Shown here: positions 46,567 through 57,628 of the stretch, one piece after another
Numbering within the stretch: the first letter of the stretch is position 1
Layout: every line of letters begins with the position of its first letter
Source: Costus lasius
Taxonomy: Eukaryota; Streptophyta; Magnoliopsida; Zingiberales; Costaceae
NCBI GenBank assembly: GCA_027563935.2
Contig: JANVAS020000231.1
Location: 13,720,001 to 13,784,000, forward strand
Direction of reading: 5' to 3'
DNA: 64,000 nucleotides
Notes under the pieces: model-generated
The model's input: the letters and a program-made list of their open reading frames with translations, nothing else
Told to the model about the DNA's origin: nothing
The model's database searches: none
Position numbers and translations under genes: made by a program

Positions 46567-48231
46567 TTATAGTGGCCATCCCATTGTGTGAAAGTTGTTT
46601 ATCCTGCAATTGAATGAAAGACCTTGGCTAAAAGTAATTCTTTTCTCAAGTATGTGGGCAATTTGTAATTTGAAAATATGATAAGAAAATGTGAGTCCAA
46701 ATGTATAAGCGTTAAATGAAAGAGTATAAAGAGATATTCTCATGCAATTCTTAGGTGGGTACTCTATTGGGAATTTAGATGCACCAATTAATTTCCTTGA
46801 AGTCATCCCAGGATGGTTGTTAATCAAAGTAGGTGCAAAGATAAAGCCAATATCAGATTGCAAGCATAGATCCGACTTAGTTAGGTATTCTTGCAGAATA
46901 ATTAAACCATCAAGATACATGTTTTCACAAAGCAGTGGTACTTTTGGTGCATGGGTTGAGTCAACTAAAATGGTGTCATGGGACCATATGGAAAAAGGAT
47001 ATTGTGTTATAGAATTATTGTGTGGGATCAATAGGTAGCTGTGGCCACAAGTAATGATGTATCCTAAAGAAGGACTTGGGACAACCTGTATGGATGAGTC
47101 AATGTAGTGTTTTAAGAACCTGGGCGGATCAAAAAAATTATAAGACAAGATTTCTTCATGTCTTTCCTTACATGGGGAAGTAGGAGTCAACTGGGTAGGA
47201 TGTTCATGGTGCTCCTCTTGTGTTGCAGGGATCTCAACTACCTTAGGAAATGGGTTTGGCTGGGGTGACCCTAAGAGTAGTGTGTCCTTATATTCAAGTT
47301 CAGAGTTCAAGAGTGGTGGTAATAAAGACGTTCCTAGAGGATGGCAAATTATTTGCTCTTGAAGCGATGTTATTTCAATTTGTCCCTAGTCAAAATCTAT
47401 CAATGGTTCAAACCGTTCTTCATGAGTTTCTATGATTGTCTTTTGGTTCAAATTGTGAGGACTCTCATCAGTAACTGCTAAAGCTAATGGTGTGATATTC
47501 TCAATCTCCTCAAGCTTAGGAACGAGTTGGGGTGGTTCTAAGGGTGTTGTTAGCTCAGGATCAGATTTAGGGTCCAAGGGTGAGGGCGGCATAGAAGGAT
47601 CTAGAGGGGGCTATTGACCTTCAACTATAGGTTCTTTAGGTTCATCTTGGGGTATGCTATCAAATGGTGGCATAGGTAGACTAGGCTCTATGGTTTCTTT
47701 AGGAAAGTTGTCTACCTTAGGGGCTCTAGGTTTGGATCTCTTAATCTTAAGCTTTGGTTCATAGGACTGCAAGACATAGCTATCATCTAACCTATGGTAA
47801 TATCCATCAAAATCATCTAACCAAGGCTTACCAAGGTGGACGTGGTAAGCACCTTTTAGGGGTAAGACATCACACCAAACCTTTTGTTCAATACACATAG
47901 TAAGAGGAACTAGGAAGCTAAGGTTCACTAAGGTTCGGGTTCCATCTTCCCAAGTAATGGTATAAGGGTATGGATTAGGCTTGGTGGTCAACTTAAACTT
48001 GTCAATTGCTTGGGGAGTTATAAAGTTGAACAATATGTGTTCATCAATGGCAATCTTACAAACCCTTTCATCAATCTTAGTGTAAGTATGAAAATAGTCT
48101 GATCTGAGGATGATCCTATAGGTTGGAAGTCCTTCCATGTATCGGTTATGGTTCTCTTCTAAATCTCGTTTCATGGCCTTGAGTTCATCATAGATCATGC
48201 GCATGTGTTTTTGGTTGAGACTAGAGGTCAT
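46567..48231 (-). pseudogene. Element X ORF, retropepsin-like, two amber stops
   Basis: Three open pieces in one frame (48231-47611, 47592-47386, 47310-46567), separated by TAG at 47611-47613 and 47386-47388, so the source frame was about 554 codons. The N-terminus has a short coiled-coil-like stretch (IYDELKAMKRDLEENHN). Residues about 35-150 resemble the retropepsin domain of plant Ty3 elements: PTYRI, KVCxxxID, PNPYPYTITWEDGT, VWCDVLPLKGAYHVHLGKPW. Where the D-S/T-G-x-S/N active site belongs it reads IDEHILFN, so the Asp is kept but Ser/Thr-Gly is lost. A Pro/acid-rich linker and a 240-residue C-terminal part that I do not recognise follow. I infer a non-catalytic protein with unknown role. 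Confidence 0.75.
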
Positions 48232-49661
48232 ATTTGAAAATTTTGAGAGTTGGAATTATAGGACCCTAAGGCTACAATTCTAGGCAGCATGCAGAAATTC
48301 AGACTAAGTAACTACAGCATCAAACTATTGAATAAGTACACAATCAACAAGTGCAGTTACAACCAAGTGCAGCAATGTTCGGCAATAGTAGTGTCGTTTC
48401 AGTTTTGCAATTCATAGCAGCCATTGTTTGGCAATAGTAGTGCAGTTTCAGTTTTGCAATTCATAGCAGCCATTGGTTTGGTTTTCATAGGCTCAGAGCA
48501 AGGTTCAAATTTAGCAAGAACTCATATTTTAAATTCAGTACCAGATTTAAATGCAGCGGGACTCATGAAAAAATCAGAAAGAAATGCTTTGGAGAGATGC
48601 AAAGAGAACAACATGCAAATTATATGAAAATACCAAACATGCGCATGAAACACCAAATCGGAGTCGTAAGACCATCATGACAATTTTAGCAAAATTTAGC
48701 GATGAACGGTACTTCTAAAGAGGAGTTAACAATTTTGTTCCAAGCCTTTCAAGGAAGCTAGCAGCACTTGGTTTGCTGTAGCTTTTGAAGAGGTGAACGG
48801 ATCGAAGAATAGCAAAGGACTTCCTATAGTTTAGAAAGCCTCAAACTTCCTGACCACCACATAGTCGCAATAAAGATTACAAATGGTAAGGAACAGTAAA
48901 CAGATTTTCTGCCTCTGTTAACTTCAGCTCTAGGTCACAGCATTGAACTTGTGGCGTTGAGCGTCTGCAGCCACAAAACCAAGTTCCTATCTATTAGTTA
49001 GATAGTTTGTATGTCCAGAAGTTTCTAGTAGACTTTAAGGATTGAAATTTCAAAAAACAAGATTAAGTGCAGGGATCTCAGTGGTAAGCTACAGCAAAAT
49101 TTTTAGATTATCTTGGCGCTTGTCTCAACCAACAATACAGGTTTGTTGTGGTCAAAGACTGAGTTGCAAAGTCAAGTTCCAGCCACATCAATGACTTTGC
49201 TAGGCTTGAAACTGATGTAGCTAGGGGATTTGGAGATGGACTATTAGTTAGTTATCCCAAATTCCCTCTTGGTTCAGAAAAGTCACGTAGAAGTCCAAGC
49301 AACAAAATTCAGCTAATAAAACTCAGAAAATTCTAGCAAGAGTAAAGTCTGCGTTCTGTGTGCAGACTTCAGGGTTTATAAATAGTTTGACAATAACAAC
49401 AGATTTTAGATTACTGGGAATAGATTTTCGGACGTTCAAGTGTTCAGAAACAGAAATCCAGCAATTAGGGTTCTCATAACTCAGCAATAAACTCAACACA
49501 CAATTCAGTACTTTCATAAATCGAAACCCCGCAGACGTCAATACACAGGCACAGCAACAGAAAACCAAACTTCAAAAAATAGAACTTCAGAAAACAAGGA
49601 AATTTCAGAAAATAGAGAATTTCGGAAAACTGCTAAGCACGTTATAGAGCACCTAAGGTTT
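48232..49661 (-). other. X1 leader between primer site and ORF
   Basis: 1.4 kb without a long frame. It contains a 49-bp tandem duplication (48378 to about 48475, GGCAATAGTAGTG...ATAGCAGCCATTG). Such a long leader is usual for elements that package RNA; I see no gag in it. Confidence 0.65.
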
Positions 49662-49673
49662 GCTCTGATACCA
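49662..49673 (-). other. Primer binding site of X1, tRNA-iMet type
   Basis: Minus strand TGGTATCAGAGC, one base from the LTR end (plus strand TGATGAAGG at 49675). Confidence 0.92.
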
Positions 49674-49730
49674 CTGATGAAGGATTAAACTTTAGGGGTC
49701 TTAAAACCTAGATCGTCCTTAGGTATGTAG

Positions 49731-51539
49731 TGTTTTGTCCGCAAGTGCGCGGATACTAGAAGTAATAAAAAGATATCGAACCACAGAGACCTCATTTGTT
49801 AAGTACCAGAAAATTAATTTCTTATTAGCTAGGAAATCGAATACGACGTAAGCAGCAAACGAAAATCACACAGAATATCAGAGAGAAAAGCTGGAACTAG
49901 GGGTTCATCCACCTTAATTTCAACGACTAGATATAATTAAATGATCGTCAGTTTACTCTTAATATGATAAAGATATAATTTACTTAATAAACAAATCATC
50001 TCGCATTCGCGCAGACAATTTACAAAGAACAAATCCTCACTTTTGCACAAGATTTGTTCAATGCTAAAGATAAGCAAATCATCGACAAGAGATTTAAGAT
50101 CACTTTCATGCATCCAATCTTTATGTCAATCATCTCAAGTGAAAACTAACTACTTAAGGTTCTCCAACGATCTGATACTTAATTTCTTACAATATCTTCA
50201 TGTTTAACTCGTTAATGTCTCCTAGGTCAAATTATCAACAAGTCATTAAACTTTTAAAATCTAGAAATAAAAACAAACATAATTTCTTACGATGAGTTCC
50301 TAAATCACGATTCTAGAGTTCCAAGTTTTGTAAGTCACCTTTCGGTCCATATCGCAAAAACTCCAATACATGTTGACAATATGAAACTATAAGAGATTAA
50401 AGACAATCGTCACATAAGTAGAATTATCATAACAAGAGTATACTGACGAAATAAAAATCATCTAGTCATTATGAAATTAAAGGGAATACACCCCCTGTCC
50501 CAAAAAGTGTTTAAGCTAACATGGTGAAGAAATTACAATATGCCATAGTTTAGAATGATCAGAAATCAAAAAGAAGAGAAATTTTACTAAACACAGGGTT
50601 GTAATCAAAATTACAGCCTGTGATTTCTCGTGTGAATAGTGCCTACGGTGCCTCTTTCGTTGACTTTTCTTTCGATCGGTCTCCTTTCGCTCTAAAACTT
50701 CTAGTGTATGTTCTCTTCCCTCAAGCGTAGCTTCCCTTCAAATTTCACGGCCGAAGATGCTCTATACGCTTCCCGGTGGCAAAACCTAAGGCGGCGGTGA
50801 GGATGGTGATTTCTCCCTGAAACGCTAATCAAAATTGGGGCTTTTGGTGCACTGATGCTCTCCTTGTTCTAGCGAGTATTCCTTTTCTAACAGATTTCGA
50901 ATTGGTGGTCTAAATCGTCCGTAATCATCCGCGCAAAAATCAGACTTTGAATAGACCAGGTAAATCGGCTGTCTGGGATATAATTATGACCGTAATTTTC
51001 ATTACGGCAGTGCCGTAATGTGTTCTAGTCTAAATTCTGGGATAAACAAGTGCCGTAAAAACAACCACGGCAGTACCGTGATCGCATAAAACTTTCTGGA
51101 AAAAAATCACATGAAATTATGGCCCGTAATATTCGTCACGGCAGTGCTGTAATATTTGCAAATCTTTCTGCACAGAAATCGACCAAAATTATTGTAGAAC
51201 AAATAGATTACGGCAGAGCCATGGTTTATTTTGTAGGTTCAGTAAAACCACGGTATTGTAATATTGATTACGGCCCTACTGTAATCTAGTCTAAACCTCC
51301 GATTTGTATGAAATTTGGTATGTAATCTTCTCTGGATAATGGGAATTTGTCTATGCATTTGGATTGCTTGAAAATGCCTTAAAATAATGTCATTTATCTG
51401 AAAATGATCAAAAACACAAAAAGGTGTAGATTCCGCAATATTTGATAAATAAGGCATGAAAATAAGCAAAGGAGCATGAATATGACACAAAAAGACCTAT
51501 CAAATGACATAAAATATACTATGAATTTTCATGTCATCA
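49731..51539 (-). mobile_element. Solo Athila LTR in X1 5' LTR
   Basis: 1809 bp, TGTTTTGTCCGCAAGTGCGCGG to ...CATGTCATCA on the plus strand, flanked by TGTAG (49726-49730, 51540-51544). More diverged from #4 LTRs than the solo LTR at 33706. It keeps the LTR hairpin (50592-50619) and a palindrome array (50985-51290). Confidence 0.93.
50985..51290 (-). repeat. CpG palindrome array, solo Athila LTR in X1
   Basis: Forms such as TTACGGCAGTGCCGTAA (about 51001-51020), CACGGCAGTACCGTG (about 51067) and TCACGGCAGTGCTGTAA. Many short palindromes here have decayed (GTGCCGTAA without its left half). Confidence 0.75.
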
Positions 51540-52188
51540 TGTAGCTCTTCCAATAATACATAACTATGTGCAAACAGTTTATCAGGTAATAGTAGAACTT
51601 TTCTAGCATGCGATTCTAAGTAAAAATATTCTAGATGGATGGAAAACACCTGAGGCCCCCTTGAAGGAATGGGGCCGAATCCCCCTTCTGGTGCCTTGTA
51701 ACAATGGTCTTCGGTTGTGATTGCTTAAGTTGTGATATCTTGGCTGTCGGCTTCCAGGTTCCTTCCCTGCTTCAGCAACTAACAGGTCTTCACATCCACT
51801 TCAGTCACAAGCGCTTAGGGAGCAATGGGTGAAGGAAGAGAGGAATGAAGACTCAACGAGTAAGGAGAGGGAACAAGAGAAGAGAAAGAGAGGAGCAAGC
51901 TCAACTCTTGGCCACAGGGGTTCACACGCAAACACAATTTCAATTTTCTTCAAATATTTTTGACTCTAAGTGCAAAGTGTGTCAATTCAAGGGCTTTAAA
52001 CCCCTACACCCTCAACGTTCACATTTCGGTGGCAATGTTTGGAATTCCCTTTTAGCTGGTGGAGATAATGAGCTGTTAAAATTCCGATGTGCATGCTGGT
52101 AAAGCTGGATTTGTATGTGAGTGGTGGCTGCATGCGCATGCAGGTTGTTGACTAATAGATTTGTTTTGGCAGGATTTGGAATGGTTGC

Positions 52189-54108
52189 TGTTGTGTCCGC
52201 AAGTGCACGAATACTCGAAGTAATAAAATAGATATCGAACCACAAAGACCTTATTGTTAAGTACCAAATAGTTGTATTCTCAGTAGCTAAGCAATCTGAA
52301 TGTGATGAAAAGCAATGATGGAGAACACACGAAAAAGACAATCAGAGAGAAACTGGGACTAGGGTTTCATCCACCTTAATTCTAATGACTAGAAGGAAAT
52401 AAAGGTTGTCAGTTTAATTCTATTATAATAAAGACCTAATTCACTTCATAAAGGTATTGTCTCACTCTCGTGCAGACAATCATGCAGATAACCGATCCTC
52501 ACTCTCGTGCATGATCTATTCTCAATGCTAAAGATAAGTGAATCATTGAACAAAGAACTCAAGGATCACTCTCGTGCATCCGAATTCTAAGTCAATCATC
52601 TCAAGTAGAATCTCAAGGATCACTCCCATGCATCCTGAAACTCAACACAGGTTTTACTTATGGTTTTCCGACAACTCAATCCTCACTCTAGTGCAAGATC
52701 AAATCAAGTCTACACATTAACTCAATCCAAAGTATTAGAAATTCAACATGGCAATAAAATCACTAAAAATCAGAATTCGAAGAACTACCTAATCTCTTAC
52801 GATAGTTCCAAACTCAACGATTCCTAGGGTTCCGAATTTCAAACGATCAACCTCTCGGTCTATTTCGCAAAATTCTAAAACAGGCTGATATTTATAAAAC
52901 TAAAGAGAATTAAAGAACAATCAATCACAAAAGTAAAATTATCATATTAAAATTAAACTTGACAAAAATCAATGTTCTCTAGTCATTAACAAACCAAGGG
53001 GATTACACCCCATGTCCCATAAAAAGATCTAAGCTAGCATGAAGGAAAGATTACAATCAACCATAGTTTTAAAGTATCAGAAATCAAAGGAGAAGGGTAT
53101 AAGTTACAAAACACGTTGCTGTAATCAAAATTACAGCACCGTAATTGCCTTTGAACAGCGCTGTCACCGCTGTTTTGTTGATTTCTCCTCCGATCGGACT
53201 CCAAACTCTCTAAAACTTCTGGTGCATCCTCCTCTCCTCCAGGCGAGGCTTCAGTGTAAAAATCACGGCCTGAGGTGGCCTCCACGCCTCTCGGCGTGAA
53301 GCCAAACCCTAAGCGCTGTTCTGTCAATTTATCCCTCAATTGTTCATAAAAATTCGTCCTTCCACTTCGTGCGTCTTCTCCTTTTAAAGAGGAGTCCAGA
53401 ACATCTTTTGGATCTTAATTTTGACTTCTAGATCAAAAGTTATGGCCCACGCAAGAATCAGACCTGAAAAACTCACGAAAATCCTCCCAAAATATGACAC
53501 CGTGAACGTTGTACCACAAAATACGGTAGTGCCGTATTTTTGCCTCTGGAGTTCTGTAAAGAATTGTCTGGAAATCTGGAAATACAGCACCGTGATAATT
53601 TCTCTCCAAAATACGGTAGTGCCGTATTTTCTTCTGTGAATTCTGGGCAGAAAATACGGTGCCGTGACAATGTCACCCGAATATACGGCAGTGCCGTATT
53701 CTTACTGAAATCTTCTAGTCGAAAATAGTGGAAAATACGGTACTGTGAAAGATTCTCTGGAAAATACGGTAGTGCCGTATTTCGCCAAAGAATGTCTGCT
53801 GAGAAATACGGTACCGTGAGAGTTGCTCCCAAAAATATGGTAGTGCCGTATTTTTGTAAATTAGCTCCAAATTTAGTGAAAATTGATGGGTAGCTTCGTT
53901 TCGACGTCTGGAATCCATTGGTGTGCTCAAATCTTCCAAAATCCATCAAAATATAGCACTTTTAACCTGAAAATGATCAAAAACAAGGAATGGTGTAGAT
54001 TCTGTAATATTTGACAAATAAGGCTTAAAAACAAGCAAAAGAGCATAAATATGACACAAAAAGACACAAGAAATGACACAAAATATACTATGAATTTTGG
54101 TGTCATCA
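52189..54108 (-). repeat. Athila #4 3' LTR
   Basis: 1920 bp. Contains ACTCTCGTGCA repeats (52460-52640), the LTR hairpin (53112-53142, one arm mutated) and a five-unit palindrome array (53490-53855). The array gives a repetitive open frame on the minus strand that I do not call a gene. Confidence 0.95.
53490..53855 (-). repeat. CpG palindrome array, Athila #4 3' LTR
   Basis: Five regular units. On the plus strand each has a short form (TACGGTGCCGTGA, TACGGTACCGTGA and variants, 2-bp centre), about 14-18 bp, then a long form (TACGGTAGTGCCGTA or TACGGCAGTGCCGTA, 5-bp centre). In element orientation the long form comes first, as in Athila #1. Confidence 0.92.
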
Positions 54109-54559
54109 AACACATAAGGCTCAAACTTTGCTTGTCCTCAAGCAAATAAATAAGAACAATGCTAAGTATGGAAAATATGTTCTTTTATGAAAAATAAATT
54201 TCTAAAATATAATCACTCATGAAATATTCCATCAACGTTTTGCACAAATTTCAGATAAATACATCATCCAATGAATTTAATCTTCAAGATTCACAGCTTT
54301 GATCAAATAAAATTTCGCAACTTGTATAATAAAAAGAATCTCAATCTCATGATTTCACCTTTGTTTTAGTTTAAATCTATCATACCTTTGTTTACAGGAA
54401 TAAAGTCTCCAAGATCTTTTTCCATACAAAATCTCTCTTTTTTTTATATTTTTGAGTAGAAAGCATGTACCCACATAGATATACACTTTTTATTTTAGAC
54501 TTCAACTCTTATCTTCGGTACCCAATTTTACACAGTGCCAAGTAGAGGAGTCTTTTCCT

Positions 54560-54614
<55 letters not shown>

Positions 54615-55895
54615 ATAGACTTCAACCCATGTCTTAGGTACCACTGTCAATTTTATACAGTGCCAAGTTAGAGAGTCTCTCACATTTTTTTGTGGGTCAT
54701 GGATTCTTCCTTCCCAACAAATAGTAAAATAGACCAAACATCAACTAGGCTAATCAATTGACATCAATTAAAAATTACACTCATATGCTCATTTTATTCA
54801 AGAAAGTTGTCTCACTTTTAGATTGCATTCATCAAACAACATACCTACCCAAAACCCATATGCATCAATCAATGAATGATTTCAACAAGTAGATATATAT
54901 TAAAGAAATAAATTCAACATAATAGGTATATCTTCATTTACAGGCATTAGCATGAACTTTCATAATCAATGTTTAATCTACACATCTCTTATCTCATGGA
55001 TTCAAGTCATAAAAATTTTTAAACCTCAAAATATGTCAAAATCAATGCAAAAGGTGTGAAGCATGAAACTCATATAATCATAGTCAAAAGTGTGACATGA
55101 TTGGTCCATATAATCACATAAGGCTCAAACAATGCAAAGGGTGTAAAGTGACAACAAATCAAAGATGCAACCATATGAAAAATCATGAATACAAGAGAGT
55201 GTAAACAATACTCACAAAACTATATAGCAAGCTCTGACCAAAGATACATAAGGCTCAGATAAAAAAAAATAGTGTTGGGGCAGATGCTGCTAGGTTCAAA
55301 GATGTGCCTTTTGAAAATTTTATCTGCAAAATTTAAGGTACATAAGGCTCAAATCAAAAAAATAATCTCTTACTTAAATCAAACAAAAATAGAACAATAA
55401 TATTTTCAATGGGAAATCAGAGATATCATTAATGGTCCAAAAGCGTGCGGGTGAAAAGATCTAATGCAGGCGAGAAGCAGATATGGAACAGAAACTAGCT
55501 GAAGAGCTGCTAGCAATGATGATGATGGTGCCGACAGTAGAGTGAGTAATCTCTAGTGGCCTGCTAGAGAACACAGTCCTGGAGGTGCGATCGTCGGCAG
55601 GTGAATGCAAGAGATAACACTGCACAAAAAAAAATTCAGAGTTAATAATGAAGAACTATTGCAAAAAATAAATAAGATCATGGAATAAGAGGCAGCAAAA
55701 GAAATAAGAATCTGCTGGTGGTATGATCCAGTGTCGATGGCTGGAGACAGTGATGTCAGAGGCAGATGCAGTGGTAGCTAGAGGTGCTGCAAATATGGAG
55801 AAGAAGCTGTAGGTGTCCAAGGAAAGCAGTGCAACCGTAAAGAATTTTATTTTCCTGCAAAAAAAAGAAAAAAAATTTAAAAAATAAAAAAAAAA
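54109..55895 (-). other. Athila #4 3' non-coding region
   Basis: 1.8 kb without a gene. It holds the purine-rich zone at the LTR, paired GTACC...TTTTACACAGTGCCAAGT blocks (54518-54545 and 54638-54668), a (CT)n tract between them, and the phrase ACATAAGGCTCA repeated several times (54110, 55117, 55245, 55330). Nothing of the ATHILA ORF is left. Confidence 0.65.
54565..54608. repeat. (CT)n microsatellite, about 22 units
   Basis: Uninterrupted CT repeat inside the Athila #4 3' region, at the place where the two PBS-distal repeat blocks meet. On the minus strand it reads as an Arg-Glu repeat, which is not a gene. Confidence 0.97.
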
Positions 55896-57344
55896 TTAAA
55901 CTAAGTAAGAAGGCTTGGGTTGCCTCCCAAGAAGCGCTAATTTTAGGTCCATAGCTTGACCAAAAATCAAATCTCTTGGTGAAGCAGGTAAATCAGTTCC
56001 AAAATATAAAGCATACAATCTTCTGCATTTCCTTTTTCCCAAAAGATTAGCCACTAATCCAAATATCCAAAATTTCACACAATTCATGATTGATGTGGCT
56101 TTCTTTAACATGCAGAATTTAAAATCAAGATTTTCAAATCCACTCAAAGTAATCTCTATGATCTTCCTATGTTTATCAAAAAGCAAAATCATAAGTCCTT
56201 TCTTCAGATTAATATTTTCAATAGCAATAGAAGTAGGACTTTGATCAAAATAATCAAGCATTGGATCATCATAATAATGTTTATGTCTTTCATTAGATTC
56301 CTCAATAAACCATAATTTTTCAAATTCATCAAAATATTCAACAAAAGATATGGGCAAAACATCAGAGTGAGATTCATCAGTGTTTGTAATTTTCAAATCA
56401 TCTTCAGGTTCCTCATGCTCACAATCAAATAGTTTATCAATATCAAAATCATTATCAAAATCAAGATGAGACTCTTCACAATCAATTTCCTCATGCTTCC
56501 CCACAAATAATTCATCATCAGAAGAGTCAAAATCAGAATCATATGAAAAAGAATTAATAGAATCAGGGTTGACCACAAGAGATTTATCATTAATTTCAAA
56601 AATATCACCAAAATCACAGTGAGGTTCATTAATGTCTATAATTTTTGAATCTTCATCATGCTCATCAGATTTAACCATATATAAATTTACATCAAAATCA
56701 GAATTATCATCAAAAGAAGGTTTTTCAATTTCAATTTCTTCAAACTTTTCCTCAACTAAACTATCAAAGGAATCAATTTTACAATCATCAAAATCAGAGT
56801 GAGATTCATGAATGTTAACATAAGGCTCAATCTCAAAACAATCATAATCAGAGGGGGAATTTTCTAAATCAACTTCCTCGGTTTCCAAATCAAATTCAAA
56901 CAAGCAATTTTGTTGTGCTAATTGGGTTTCTAAAATTTCATTGTGTGCAACCATGTCATCCAACCTAGAATTGATTTGTTTGAGGGTCTCACTCACATCT
57001 TGTTTCAATTGTGAACTCATGAATTTCTCAAACATGCCCTCTAAACTAGATTTTTCAGTTTTCTCAAAGCATGGTTCATAATTATTGTTTGAGCAATCAC
57101 CATAAAAAGGAGTTTGATTTTCCCAACTAGATTCATAATGATCACCTTGATACCATGAAGAATTAGAATTTGGAGGAATTAAAAATTTACAATCAGAAGT
57201 ATAATGATCAGATGATTTACAAATATTACATGTAACAAAATAGGAGTGTAATTTCGATATAGCTGTAAGAATGCATCGTGAAGCATTTTGTGGCATGTAC
57301 ACCTTACCTCTTTCAGTTGCCCAGGAGTTGTGATAAAAAGACAT
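55896..57344 (-). CDS. Gag-derived acidic ORF of Athila #4, 482 aa
   Basis: Starts at the ATG at 57344, the first Met of the open frame. The front aligns with the middle of Athila gag (NSWATERGKVYMPQ versus HNQWTTERGVIYHPQ), and a CCHC zinc knuckle follows (CNICKSSDHYTSDC). The usual 300-residue capsid part before it is gone. A helical stretch follows (SSLEGMFEKFMSSQ...LETQLAQQ). Then come about 230 strongly acidic residues with a recurring ESHSDFDD-like motif (variants PHCDFGD, ESHLDFDN, ESHSDVLP). The C-terminal 110 residues are mixed and overlap the post-pol hairpin. No protease DxG, RT or integrase. Likely an RNA- or capsid-binding remnant; function unproven. No stop or frameshift breaks it. 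Confidence 0.75.
   Translation of the reverse strand: MSFYHNSWATERGKVYMPQNASRCILTAISKLHSYFVTCNICKSSDHYTSDCKFLIPPNSNSSWYQGDHYESSWENQTPFYGDCSNNNYEPCFEKTEKSSLEGMFEKFMSSQLKQDVSETLKQINSRLDDMVAHNEILETQLAQQNCLFEFDLETEEVDLENSPSDYDCFEIEPYVNIHESHSDFDDCKIDSFDSLVEEKFEEIEIEKPSFDDNSDFDVNLYMVKSDEHDEDSKIIDINEPHCDFGDIFEINDKSLVVNPDSINSFSYDSDFDSSDDELFVGKHEEIDCEESHLDFDNDFDIDKLFDCEHEEPEDDLKITNTDESHSDVLPISFVEYFDEFEKLWFIEESNERHKHYYDDPMLDYFDQSPTSIAIENINLKKGLMILLFDKHRKIIEITLSGFENLDFKFCMLKKATSIMNCVKFWIFGLVANLLGKRKCRRLYALYFGTDLPASPRDLIFGQAMDLKLALLGRQPKPSYLV
55914..55939 (-). other. Conserved post-pol hairpin, Athila #4
   Basis: CTTGGG-TTGCCT-CCCAAG and AAGCGCTA on the plus strand. Here it lies inside the last codons of the ORF instead of after the stop. 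Confidence 0.75.
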
Positions 57345-57604
57345 ATTTTCAAATTTATCAAAAATAGAGAGACAATCCAACACCAATCAATAAGAACTAT
57401 TTTTTTATTTTCTTTTTTTCAAAATATATAAAAAATAGAAAATAGTAAACACAAGCAAATTCAAAAATTTCAGAAATCACAGTCCTGTCACAACTAGTGA
57501 AAATCCAAAACCTGCAAAAAGAAAAAAAAACAAATTTAAATCTAATACAAATAAAACCTAGTCTAGCAATACTAACAACTATTTTGATATTAACAAAACT
57601 AAGG

Positions 57605-57622
57605 TCCCCGGCAACGGCGCCA
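57605..57622 (-). other. Primer binding site, tRNA-Asp type
   Basis: Minus strand TGGCGCCGTTGCCGGGGA, 18 bases, matches the complement of the plant tRNA-Asp 3' end with CCA. It lies 6 bases inside the 5' LTR end and is the primer type expected for Athila. Confidence 0.95.
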
Positions 57623-57628
57623 AAAACT

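Noticed and set aside
53473..53949. 158-codon minus-strand frame with repeating NTALPYF-like peptide, also at 58847-59377
   Set aside because: The peptide repeat is the translation of the DNA palindrome array. Homologous arrays in other copies read in other frames with stops, so it is not a protein gene.
54528..54737. Arg-Glu repeat protein
   Set aside because: Translation of the (CT)n microsatellite.
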